Of a DNA stretch of 50,079 nucleotides, positions 35,525-43,476 are shown in pieces; position 1 is the first letter of the stretch, and each line of letters starts with the position of its first letter. Position numbers and translations under genes: made by a program. The notes under the pieces were generated by a model, which was given only the letters and a program-made list of their open reading frames with translations, had not been told where the DNA came from and ran no database searches. The stretch is from Streptomyces sp. L-9-10 (GTDB lineage Bacteria; Actinomycetota; Actinomycetes; Streptomycetales; Streptomycetaceae), in the NCBI RefSeq assembly GCF_004151105.1, contig NZ_PHRF01000159.1, positions 1-50,079 of the forward strand. Reading direction: 5' to 3'.

Positions 35525-36547
35525 ATGAGCAGCTATCGAGTCGCGCAGGTCGCCGCCGCCGGCGGGCCGTTCGAGATCGTCGGGCGCGAGGTCGCGCGGC
35601 CGGGCCCGGGGCAGGTGCGGGTGGTCGTGGATGCCTGCGGGGTCTGTCACAGCGACAGCGCCTTCGTGGACGCCCAACTGCCCGGCGTACGGTTCCCGGT
35701 GGTCCCCGGGCACGAGATCGCCGGGCGTATCGAGGAGCTGGGCGAGGGGACGGAAGACGCCTGGCGGGTGGGCGAACGGGTGGCGGTGGGATGGTTCGGC
35801 GGCAGCTGCCACCACTGCGTGCCGTGCCGCCAGGGCGACTTCATGGTGTGCGACAACCTGAAGGTCCCCGGCTGGAGGTACGACGGAGGTTTCGCCGAGT
35901 CGGTCATCGCCCCCGCCGACGCCCTGGCCCGGATCCCCGACGCGCTGGCGGCGACGGACGCGGGGCCCATGGCCTGCGCCGGGGTGACCACGTACAACGG
36001 GCTGCGGCGCAGCTCCGCGCGGGCGGGTGACCTGGTCGCCGTCCTGGGCATCGGCGGCCTGGGCCATCTGGGGGTGCAATACGCGGCCGCGATGGGCTTC
36101 GAGACCGTGGCGATCGCCCGCGGAGCCGCCAAGGCGGACTTCGCCGGGCAGCTCGGCGCGCACCACTACATCGACAGCACGGCGGACACCACCGTCGCGG
36201 ACGCGCTCCAGGCGCTCGGCGGCGCCAAGGTCGTGCTGGCCACCGCGGCCAACGCCGACGCCATGACGGCGACCCTCGACGGGCTGTCCCACCGGGGCGA
36301 GCTGGTCCTCATCGGTGCGGCCCCCGAGCCGTTGAGCGTCGCCGCGGGCCCGCTGCTGATGCGCGGCCGGATCATCCGCGGCCATCCGGCGGGCACCGCG
36401 CAGGACGTGCAGGACACCATGGAGTTCAGTGTCCTGCACGGCATCCGCCCGATGACCGAGGTCCTTCCGCTGGACCGGACGGCCGAGGCCTACGAGAAGA
36501 TGCTCTCCGGCGCGGCCCGCTTCCGGATGGTGCTCACCCCCCGCTGA
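35525..36547 (+). CDS. Zinc-dependent alcohol dehydrogenase
   Basis: A 340-aa medium-chain dehydrogenase. Catalytic zinc ligands are C41 in CGVCHSD and H63-E64 in VPGHEIAGRI. The structural zinc has four cysteines at 95, 98, 101 and 109 (CHHCVPCRQGDFMVC). The Rossmann motif is VLGIGGLGHLGVQYA near residue 175, followed by AIARGAAK. It should oxidise an alcohol or reduce an aldehyde with NAD(P); the AdhA/AdhP-like pattern suggests simple or allylic alcohols, but the substrate is not determined. The ATG at 35525 follows GGAGAG at about 8 nt. Independent of the ABC pair (121-nt gap) and convergent with the esterase gene. Confidence 0.93.
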   Translation: MSSYRVAQVAAAGGPFEIVGREVARPGPGQVRVVVDACGVCHSDSAFVDAQLPGVRFPVVPGHEIAGRIEELGEGTEDAWRVGERVAVGWFGGSCHHCVPCRQGDFMVCDNLKVPGWRYDGGFAESVIAPADALARIPDALAATDAGPMACAGVTTYNGLRRSSARAGDLVAVLGIGGLGHLGVQYAAAMGFETVAIARGAAKADFAGQLGAHHYIDSTADTTVADALQALGGAKVVLATAANADAMTATLDGLSHRGELVLIGAAPEPLSVAAGPLLMRGRIIRGHPAGTAQDVQDTMEFSVLHGIRPMTEVLPLDRTAEAYEKMLSGAARFRMVLTPR

Positions 36548-36578
36548 CGCGCCACGGACCCGCTCTCCCACCCGCCGG

Positions 36579-37760
36579 TCAGGGGTTGTGGAACCGCACC
36601 TCCGGGTGGGCCGCCGTCGGGCCGTCCAGCAGAGGCCGTGCGATGCCCCGCAGATGCTGGTCGAAGAAGGCACCGACATAGGCGCGGGTGAGATCGATCG
36701 AGCGCGTGGCGGGCAGTTCCGGCACGGGGAGGCCGAGGTTCCCGGCGAGGAACGGGGCGTCGGTGAAGGTGAAGTGGTCCGCGCCCGCGACGGTCAGCCA
36801 GCGCTTCCAGCCGTCCAGACGGTCCCAGGCCGCGTCCCAGCTCTCGTCCCCGCCGCCGGGCCGGTGGGTCCGGTCGCTGCCCAGCATCATGAAGGGGCGG
36901 CCGTCGAGCCCCTGGTCGGGTACGGAGCCGAGGAAGGACCCGTCCATGTTGACGCCCGCCCGGACGCGGCTGTCGCCCGCCATGGCGGAGCCCGCGCTCG
37001 CGCCCCCGAGCGAGTGTCCGGCCATGCCGATCCTCTTCTTGTCGATCAGGTGGGCGTATCGCCAGACCGGCCGGCCGCCGGTCAGCCGGTCCAGGAGGAA
37101 GGACACGTCCCGGGCGCGGACCGTGGTGGCGACGGTGTAGTCCTCGGACTCGTCGAGCACGTCGCAGGCGGCGCAGGTCAGCGTCCGGCCGCCCGGGAAG
37201 GCCGCGCCGGCGGACTCGTAGGCGTGGTCCACCGTGGCGACCACGTACCCGCGGCTCGCCAGGTCCTCCGCGAGGCTGGTGAGGGTGTAGCGGGCGACGG
37301 TGAAGCCCGGGGAGAGCACCACTAAGGGATGCAGACCGCGTTCTGAGGGGCGGGCGTTGACACGGCTGTGGACGCCGGTCGCGCTCACCGTCTCCGGCGG
37401 AGCGGCGTCCTCCAGATTCTGGAACTCGATGAGCAGCCGGACTTCCTCCGTGGTGGCGTACCGGGCAGGCGTGCCCGTACCGGCGTGGGCGGGGTAGTAC
37501 ATGGTGACCATCAGTTCCCGGGCACCCGCCAACGGCACCCAGGGGTCGGGGCGGGACTGGTCGGTGAGGTGCAGTGTGTGACGGCCGACCGCGTACGGGC
37601 CGGTGGGCCGGGGCAGTGGGGGCGCCTCGGCTCTGGCCGGGGAACCGGGCGTGGCGGTCGCGGTGACGGGGACGGGCGCCGGTACCGCCGAGGCGGTACC
37701 GGCCGCGACGACCGGGAGCGCGAGTGCCGCGGCGGTCGCCGTACGGTGAAGTCGCTTCAT
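36579..37760 (-). CDS. Secreted alpha/beta hydrolase, PAF-acetylhydrolase-like
   Basis: A 393-aa serine hydrolase with a signal peptide (KRLHRTATAAALALPVVAAGTASA). The core shows LHPLVVLSPGFTVARYTLTS, the nucleophile elbow GMAGHSLGGASAG, an acid after VNMDGSFLG and the catalytic His in VAGADHFTFTD. The Cys pair TLTCAACDVLDE may form a disulfide. The layout fits the bacterial PAF-acetylhydrolase II/lipase group (PF03403-like). ATG at 37760 is used: a TAGCGT box lies 7 nt upstream, implying a leaderless transcript, and the frame further upstream has no signal-like sequence. Substrate unknown, probably short-chain or phospholipid esters. Confidence 0.87.
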   Translation of the reverse strand: MKRLHRTATAAALALPVVAAGTASAVPAPVPVTATATPGSPARAEAPPLPRPTGPYAVGRHTLHLTDQSRPDPWVPLAGARELMVTMYYPAHAGTGTPARYATTEEVRLLIEFQNLEDAAPPETVSATGVHSRVNARPSERGLHPLVVLSPGFTVARYTLTSLAEDLASRGYVVATVDHAYESAGAAFPGGRTLTCAACDVLDESEDYTVATTVRARDVSFLLDRLTGGRPVWRYAHLIDKKRIGMAGHSLGGASAGSAMAGDSRVRAGVNMDGSFLGSVPDQGLDGRPFMMLGSDRTHRPGGGDESWDAAWDRLDGWKRWLTVAGADHFTFTDAPFLAGNLGLPVPELPATRSIDLTRAYVGAFFDQHLRGIARPLLDGPTAAHPEVRFHNP

Positions 37761-37807
37761 GCCGACGACGCTAGGCGAGGCGGCCCGGCAGCGCCTCCGA
37801 CCACGGA

Positions 37808-37885
37808 CCGAGCCCGACCCTGACTCCCGCCCCATCCCCCCTGTCCGCGGGAGTCAGGGTCGCTCGGCCCACGGCCTGACTCCCG
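37808..37885 (-). terminator. Large hairpin with a third copy of its arm, after the imine-reductase-like gene
   Basis: CGACCCTGACTCCCGC (37815-37830) pairs perfectly with 37847-37862 over 16 nt; CCGAG/CTCGG (37808-37812, 37863-37867) extends it past a 2-nt bulge. The core CCTGACTCCCG recurs at 37875-37885, directly at the stop of the gene beginning 37887. It probably terminates that gene, and the repeats may also be protein sites upstream of the esterase. Confidence 0.7.
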
Positions 37886-37886
37886 G

Positions 37887-38825
37887 TCACACCCCCGTGG
37901 TGGCCGGTCCGTCCCCGAGGACCTCGATCAGGCTGGTGAAGCTGTCGGCGGCGTGACCTGCCGTCACCCCGCGCCGGAACAGGCCGAGGACCGCCGCCGG
38001 AAGCGTCGTGTCGACCCCCGCGTCCCCGGTGGTGTGGACGACGTGGTCGACACTCGCCGCCCCCATGGCGAGCCGGTCCACATCGCCCGGGTACTCACCG
38101 CGGTCGATCCTCGGCGCGTAGAACGCGAGGAAGTCGGGCAGCGACGCGAGCGTGGGAACGGCGTACGGCAGGAAGTCCCCGGCGGAGATGCCGTGCGCGC
38201 GGGCGACGGCGAGGGCGTGCAGGGAACTCGTCATGGCGGTCCAGAAGATGTCCATCTGGAGCTGGTAGTACAGCGGCGCCAGGGCCGGGTCCTCGCCGAG
38301 GTAGTCCGTGCCGGTGAGGACGCCGAGGGTGGCCGCGTGCTCCTCGAAGACGTCCTTGGGGCCGCTGTAGAAGGTGGCCGACTCCGGCTTCCCGATGCCC
38401 GAGGGCGGCACCTGCACCCCGCCGCTGAGATGACGGGCGCCGTGCCCGGCCGCCCAGGCGGCGGCCTCGTGGGCCCTCTTGGGGGTGTCGGAGCTGAGGT
38501 TGACGAGGACCCGGCCGGCGAGTGCGCCGGTGGCGGGCCCGAGGAGGGCGTACATCGCGTCGTAATCCGTCAGGCTGAGGATCACCAGCTCATTGGCGGC
38601 CAGCGCCTCGTCGACCGTGGCCGCGCGGACCGCTCCCCGCGCCACCAGTTCGTCGGCTCTGCTCGCGGTCCGGTTCCACACGGTGACCTGATGGCCACCG
38701 TCCAGGAACGCGCCGACCATGGCCCGGCCCATCGGCCCCAGCCCGATGACGGTGACGGGCGTGGCCGAGGCGGTCGGCGTGACCGGTGTGGCCGATGTGC
38801 CCGGCATGACTGTCTGCTTGCTCAT
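37887..38825 (-). CDS. Imine reductase-like NAD(P)-dependent oxidoreductase
   Basis: A 312-aa protein of the 6-phosphogluconate-dehydrogenase-like superfamily that best fits the imine reductase branch. The N-terminal Rossmann domain has VIGLGPMGRAMVGAFLDGGH and VWNRTASRADEL, the NRT-type NADPH pattern. The conserved interdomain strip GGVQVPPSGIGKPESATFYSG is a hallmark of imine reductases. The helical C-terminal domain follows (LYYQLQMDIFWTAMTSSLHA), where the usual catalytic Asp/Tyr is replaced by nearby Tyr and Asp candidates that I cannot assign. ATG at 38825 has GGAGGGGAAG upstream. Divergent from a TetR gene with shared operators. Confidence 0.85.
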   Translation of the reverse strand: MSKQTVMPGTSATPVTPTASATPVTVIGLGPMGRAMVGAFLDGGHQVTVWNRTASRADELVARGAVRAATVDEALAANELVILSLTDYDAMYALLGPATGALAGRVLVNLSSDTPKRAHEAAAWAAGHGARHLSGGVQVPPSGIGKPESATFYSGPKDVFEEHAATLGVLTGTDYLGEDPALAPLYYQLQMDIFWTAMTSSLHALAVARAHGISAGDFLPYAVPTLASLPDFLAFYAPRIDRGEYPGDVDRLAMGAASVDHVVHTTGDAGVDTTLPAAVLGLFRRGVTAGHAADSFTSLIEVLGDGPATTGV

Positions 38826-38902
38826 GGGACTTCCCCTCCAGAACGGCATCTTCGCGACGCGTCACGAGAACGCGCGTCACAGCGCGCCACGAGAACGCAT
38901 CA

Positions 38903-38970
38903 CTAGAACGAACGCTCTATCCAGCGATCGGTCCAGAACGTAGCATGCTTCTAGAACGAACGCTCTATCC
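38903..38970. promoter_or_regulatory. Two identical 20-bp TetR operators
   Basis: CTAGAACGAACGCTCTATCC occurs exactly at 38903-38922 and 38951-38970, 48 bp apart. Its core TAGAACGA/ACGCTCTA is an imperfect palindrome (6 of 8 arm positions), as for TetR sites. The second copy sits just before the TACCCT -10-like box of the regulator; the first is near the reductase promoter. Both genes should be repressed by the regulator. Confidence 0.82.
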
Positions 38971-38984
38971 GATACCCTGACCCG

Positions 38985-39602
38985 GTGAAGACCACCGCGC
39001 GGCACCACTCGGACCGGGACCCGCAGGCCACACCCGGCACCCGCGAACGGGTCGTCAGGGCGGCCTCACGGCTGATGCAGCGACAGGGGTACGACGGGGC
39101 CGGGATCAAGCAGATCGCCCAGGAGGCCAACGCCACACTGGGCTCCGTCTACCACTTCTTCCCCGGCGGGAAGCAGGAGTTGGCCGTTGCCGCGATCGAT
39201 CACGGCGACCGCGAGTTCGCCACGATCCTGCGTGAGGTGCTGGACAGCGAGGAGGACCCGGCCAAGGCGGTCATCGCCTGCGCCGACAGTCTCGCGACGG
39301 GCCTGCGCGCCTCCGACTGGATCGACGGCTGCCCGGTCACGGCCACCGCCCTCGGGACGGCCGGCCGCGCACCCGACATCCAGCGGGCCGCCGCACTGGC
39401 CTTCGCGCACTGGCGCGGGCTCGTGACCGACGCGCTGCGCCGCGCCGGGATCCCCGACGGGGACGCGCGGAGCCTGGGTCATACGGTGATCAGCACGCTG
39501 GAGGGCGCCGAACTGGCGGCCCAGGTGTCCAGGAGCGACGAGCCGCTGCGTACGGCGGGGACGCATCTCGCCCGGCTGATCACCTCGTACCGGCCCGCCT
39601 GA
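38985..39602 (+). CDS. TetR-family regulator
   Basis: A 205-aa repressor. The N-terminal HTH is clear: TRERVVRAASRLMQRQGYDG, GIKQIAQEANATLGSVYHFF with the family ending GGKQELAVAAI. The ligand domain (DWIDGCPVTATALGTAG, with a cysteine) resembles the LmrA/YxaF-like subgroup. The GTG at 38985 is preceded at 6 nt by TACCCT and by no Shine-Dalgarno, so the mRNA is probably leaderless. Divergent from the imine-reductase-like gene with duplicated operators between them; inducer possibly the imine or amine substrate, which is inference. Confidence 0.9.
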   Translation: MKTTARHHSDRDPQATPGTRERVVRAASRLMQRQGYDGAGIKQIAQEANATLGSVYHFFPGGKQELAVAAIDHGDREFATILREVLDSEEDPAKAVIACADSLATGLRASDWIDGCPVTATALGTAGRAPDIQRAAALAFAHWRGLVTDALRRAGIPDGDARSLGHTVISTLEGAELAAQVSRSDEPLRTAGTHLARLITSYRPA

Positions 39603-40121
39603 GCCGGAGCGGTCCGGGCGGCACACGAGAGGCCGCGCGCCACACACGCCGCGCACCACACGCCGCGCGCCACACGCCGCGGGCTACACGCCACAGACCG
39701 CGTGCCGGGGCGCACCGCGGGCCGGGCCCCCGTCACATACAAGCGGTGGTACGAAACGAGCCACAATCCCCTGCGGCCGGGCCAGGGCACAGCGGCCCCA
39801 CGCACCACACCCCGTTCACAATCCACAACGCCGCGAGTCGGCCGCCCCATCGCCGCGCCCTGTCCTCACCCTGTCCGGATCCAGCCCGGTCCGGCGACCG
39901 CGAACCTCCCGCAACACCGCCGCAATGATCCACGAAACGTCCGCTTAACGAACAGGACCTTTCGGGCAGCGAACGAATTCCGGCCAACTTGTTGACGCGC
40001 TCCTGACAGCGAGCCGCCACACCTGCCACTCTTCCCCCGTTCTCAGCACCACTCTGCTCCGCGTGCACTGTCCGGACGGCCCATCGAGCTGCCCGGTACC
40101 CCCCTCGCAGAAGGAGTTCGC
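39603..40121. other. Long spacer upstream of the secreted protease
   Basis: 519 nt with no convincing gene. The 5-prime part holds a 14-bp tandem repeat. The 3-prime part (39900-40000) is AT-richer than the surroundings, contains TTGACG at 39992-39997 as a possible -35 box, and leads to AAGGAG before the protease GTG. It is probably a long regulated promoter or leader. Confidence 0.5.
39632..39695. repeat. 14-bp tandem repeat downstream of the TetR gene
   Basis: Units related to CGCCGCGCGCCACA occur four times (39632-39646 with a 2-nt insertion, 39647-39660, 39661-39674, 39675-39688) plus a partial fifth to 39695. Non-coding. Confidence 0.82.
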
Positions 40122-42158
40122 GTGAGACCCACGCTCAGCCGCCGCGCCACCGCGACCGGCGCTCTGCTCGCCGCAGCAGCTCTCCTCACCGTCGGCGTCC
40201 AGGCCGGCACCGCCTCCGCCCAGCCGGACAGCGCGCCCGCCGCGCCCGCCGCGGGCAAGGCCGACCCCGGAGCGCTGCCGCGCACCCTCTCCCCCGCCCA
40301 GCGCGCCGCGCTGATACGCGAGGCCGACGCGACCAAGGCGGCCACCGCCGAGGAACTCGGCCTCGGGGCACAGGAGAAGCTCGTCGTCCGCGATGTCGTC
40401 CAGGACGTCGACGGCACCACGCACACCCGGTACGAGCGCACGTACCAGGGCCTTCCGGTCCTCGGCGGTGACCTCATCGTCGCGGCGACGAAGGCGGGCG
40501 CGACCCAGTCCGTCAGCAAGGCGTCCGCGTCCGCGCTGAAGAACGTCGCCACCGCGGCCGACATCGCGCCGGCCGTCGCCGAGAAGCAGGCGCTGGGCGC
40601 CGCCGCCGCCGACGGTTCGAAGAAGACCGAGGCCGAGCGCGCGCCGCGCAAGGTGGTCTGGATGGCGCAGGGTTCGCCGACCCTCGCCTACGAGACCGTC
40701 GTCGGCGGACTCCAGCACGACGGCACCCCGAACGAGCTGCACGTCGTCACCGACGCGGCCACCGGCAAGAAGCTGTACGAGTGGCAGGCCGTCAACAACG
40801 GCGTGGGCAACACCCAGTACAGCGGCCAGGTCACCCTCGGCTCCGTCCAGTCGGGCTCGACGTACAACCTGACCGACACCGGCCGTGGCAGCCACAAGAC
40901 GTACAACCTGAACCGCGGCTCGTCCGGCACCGGCACGCTCTTCTCCGGTCCCGACGACGTCTGGGGCAACGGCGCCGCGTCCAACGCGGAGACCGCGGGC
41001 GCCGACGCCGCCTACGGCGCCGGGGAGACCTGGGACTACTTCAAGAACGTGCACGGCCGCACCGGCATCCGCGGTGACGGCGTCGGCGCGTACTCCCGCG
41101 TCCACTACGGCAACAACTACGTCAACGCGTTCTGGCAGGACAGCTGCTTCTGCATGACGTACGGCGACGGATCGGGCAACGCCAAGCCGCTGACCTCCAT
41201 CGACGTGGCCGCGCACGAGATGTCCCACGGCGTCACCGCCGCCACCGCCGGTCTGGTCTACAGCGGCGAGTCCGGCGGTCTGAACGAGGCCACCTCGGAC
41301 ATCTTCGCCGCGGCGGTCGAGTTCTACGCCAACAGCCCGCAGGACCCGGGTGACTACCTCGTCGGCGAGAAGATCGACATCAACGGCAACGGCACCCCGC
41401 TGCGCTACATGGACAAGCCGAGCAAGGACGGCGCGTCCAAGGACTACTGGTACTCCGGTATCGGCAATGTCGACGTCCACTACTCCTCGGGCCCGGCGAA
41501 CCACTGGTTCTACCTGCTCTCCGAGGGCAGCGGCGCCAAGGTCGTCAACGGTGTCTCGTACGACTCCCCGACCTCGGACGGTCTGCCGGTGACCGGCATC
41601 GGCCGGGCGAAGGCCGAGCAGATCTGGTTCAAGGCGCTCACCACGAAGTTCACCTCCACGACCAACTACGCGGCGGCCCGCACCGGCACGCTCGCGGTCG
41701 CCGGTGAGCTGTACGGCACCACGAGCCCCGAGTACACGGCCGTCGCGAACGCCTGGGCCGGTATCTCGGTCGGCACCCGCCCCGGTGGCGGCGGCGGGGG
41801 CGGCACGGTCTTCGAGAACGCCGGAGCGGTCGCCATCCCGGACAACGGCGCCGCGGTGACCTCGTCGGTCAACGTCACCGGAGTCACGGGCAACGCCCCG
41901 TCCAACCTCCTGGTCGGCGTGGACATCACGCACACCTGGCGCGGTGACCTGGTCGTCGACCTGGTCGCCCCGGACGGCACCGCCTACCGGCTGAAGAACT
42001 CCAGCGGCAGCGACTCCGCCGACAACGTCACGGAGACCTTCTCCGTGAACGCCTCGTCCGAGGTGGCCAACGGCACCTGGCAGCTGAAGGTCCAGGATGT
42101 CGCGGCGCAGGACACGGGCCGTATCAACAGCTTCAAGCTCACCTTCCCGACGAGCTGA
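40122..42158 (+). CDS. Secreted thermolysin-family (M4) metalloprotease with P domain
   Basis: A 678-aa neutral protease precursor. A signal peptide (LSRRATATGALLAAAALLTVGVQAGTASA) leads into a propeptide (FTP/PepSY type, about 70-220). The catalytic domain (about 230-550) has zinc ligands H365 and H369 in HEMSHG and E389 in GLNEATSD, with H453 as the likely proton donor in DVHYSSGPAN. After a Gly7 linker (about 556) comes a C-terminal P/homoB domain (to 678), which in this group may stabilise or target the enzyme. A Cys pair SCFCM is notable. GTG start behind AAGGAG. It degrades proteins outside the cell, feeding peptide uptake. Confidence 0.96.
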   Translation: MRPTLSRRATATGALLAAAALLTVGVQAGTASAQPDSAPAAPAAGKADPGALPRTLSPAQRAALIREADATKAATAEELGLGAQEKLVVRDVVQDVDGTTHTRYERTYQGLPVLGGDLIVAATKAGATQSVSKASASALKNVATAADIAPAVAEKQALGAAAADGSKKTEAERAPRKVVWMAQGSPTLAYETVVGGLQHDGTPNELHVVTDAATGKKLYEWQAVNNGVGNTQYSGQVTLGSVQSGSTYNLTDTGRGSHKTYNLNRGSSGTGTLFSGPDDVWGNGAASNAETAGADAAYGAGETWDYFKNVHGRTGIRGDGVGAYSRVHYGNNYVNAFWQDSCFCMTYGDGSGNAKPLTSIDVAAHEMSHGVTAATAGLVYSGESGGLNEATSDIFAAAVEFYANSPQDPGDYLVGEKIDINGNGTPLRYMDKPSKDGASKDYWYSGIGNVDVHYSSGPANHWFYLLSEGSGAKVVNGVSYDSPTSDGLPVTGIGRAKAEQIWFKALTTKFTSTTNYAAARTGTLAVAGELYGTTSPEYTAVANAWAGISVGTRPGGGGGGGTVFENAGAVAIPDNGAAVTSSVNVTGVTGNAPSNLLVGVDITHTWRGDLVVDLVAPDGTAYRLKNSSGSDSADNVTETFSVNASSEVANGTWQLKVQDVAAQDTGRINSFKLTFPTS

Positions 42159-42200
42159 TCCGAGCCGTACGACCGTACGGCCGCCGTACGACTGACCGGC

Positions 42201-42238
42201 GGAACCGCCCGGGGTGTGACGACACCCCGGGCGGTTCC
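42201..42238. terminator. 17-bp bidirectional hairpin terminator
   Basis: GGAACCGCCCGGGGTGT (42201-42217) pairs perfectly with 42222-42238 over GACG, between the convergent protease and DUF1266 genes. Confidence 0.87.
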
Positions 42239-42291
42239 CTGTCCGCCCCGCCCCGCCCCGAGCCGCCCCGCGCGGCGTCGGGCCGGGCCGC

Positions 42292-43476
42292 TCAGCGCCA
42301 GGGAATGTTCCGCCACGGGCTGCCCTCGTTCTCCGTCAGCAGACGGTGGGCGACGACGTTCTGCTCGTAGAACGAGCCGTACTCCTCGCCGTCGAAGCGC
42401 AGCACCCTGCCCAGCGCGTACGCCGCGGAGAAGTCCTCCCACGAGCGGTAGGCCGGCTTGCTCAGCGCTCCGGCGTGCACGATCGCCTGCTGGGCCTCGT
42501 ACGGATCGCAGAAGCGTGCCGACAGCCCCCAGCGGGCCAGGTTCACCGCACGCCCGTAGTCATAGGCGACCGTGGTGGTCACCCTCCCGTCCGGGGGCAG
42601 CAGCCCGTCGGCGCGGAACCGGGCCTCGTACCGGAGGATGCGCCGCACCAGTTCCTCGATGCCCCTGACCGTGTCGTGGCCGGCCCCGAGGTCCTGGGCG
42701 TGCCCGGCGGCCGTCTCGCGCCACAGGTCGGCGGACGGCGGCCCGCCGAGACCGGCCCGCAGCTGCTCGCGCACCCGAAGGGTGAAATCGGGCTCGGGCG
42801 GGCTGTTGCGCGCGTCCAGCAGCGCGTTCAACTGCGCCTGCCAGCCGGTGCGTTCGGTGATGCCCCAGGAGTCGCGGAGCTGTGCGCGTTCGGTGGCGTA
42901 GTCGTGGTAGGCGGTGCCGACCTCGTTCCACGGCACGCCGTTCCCGACCGCCAGATGCGCGCCGCAGGCCAGACCGTAGGCGAGCGGTCCGTGCAGCGGA
43001 CCGTGCCGCAGTGCGGTCAGCCGGTCGTCGGACGGGCGGTCGTTCTCCGCGTAATAGCGGAGCCACAGCGCGCGGTGCTGGGGCATGGCGGGCAGCAGAA
43101 GCTGCGCCGGGGTACCGGCGTTGACCGCGAGCAGCTGCTGCGGATCCCGCCACTCGAACTCGGCGATCCACTGGAGGGACACGCCGTGGAACACCCACTC
43201 GGGGTGCCACGGCGGCAGCATCCCGCGGGTGAGGACGGGCTTGCAGCTGCGGCCCGCCTCGTCGCGGTGCGGGCGCCAGCGCACCCGGTCGGGCGCCGCG
43301 TCGACCTCGGCCTTCGGTGCGCCGATGTACAGCTCCGCGCCGGCCAGCACCCGTAGCTGCGCCTCCGTGTCGCCGCGCGCCCCGGCCTCGTACAGCAGGC
43401 GTTCTGTCTCGGAGGGCGCTGTCCAGGGGGCGCCGTACGCCGGGTTGCCGGGGTGGTGGGGAAGAGGTGGGCTCAT
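42292..43476 (-). CDS. DUF1266 protein, downstream copy
   Basis: A 394-aa soluble protein of unknown function. The C-terminal half carries the DUF1266 pattern: TAYDYGRAVNLARWGLSARFCDPYEA-like segment near 300, YRSWEDFSAAYALGRVLRFDGE, and the ending GSPWRNIPW. The N-terminal half has SETERLLYEAGARGDTEAQLRVLAGAELY and VLTRGMLPPWHPEWVF, recalling SseB-type start regions. Its ATG overlaps the stop of the paralogous upstream gene (ATGA), so both are made together. No catalytic motif, signal or membrane helix is visible. Confidence 0.82.
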   Translation of the reverse strand: MSPPLPHHPGNPAYGAPWTAPSETERLLYEAGARGDTEAQLRVLAGAELYIGAPKAEVDAAPDRVRWRPHRDEAGRSCKPVLTRGMLPPWHPEWVFHGVSLQWIAEFEWRDPQQLLAVNAGTPAQLLLPAMPQHRALWLRYYAENDRPSDDRLTALRHGPLHGPLAYGLACGAHLAVGNGVPWNEVGTAYHDYATERAQLRDSWGITERTGWQAQLNALLDARNSPPEPDFTLRVREQLRAGLGGPPSADLWRETAAGHAQDLGAGHDTVRGIEELVRRILRYEARFRADGLLPPDGRVTTTVAYDYGRAVNLARWGLSARFCDPYEAQQAIVHAGALSKPAYRSWEDFSAAYALGRVLRFDGEEYGSFYEQNVVAHRLLTENEGSPWRNIPWR

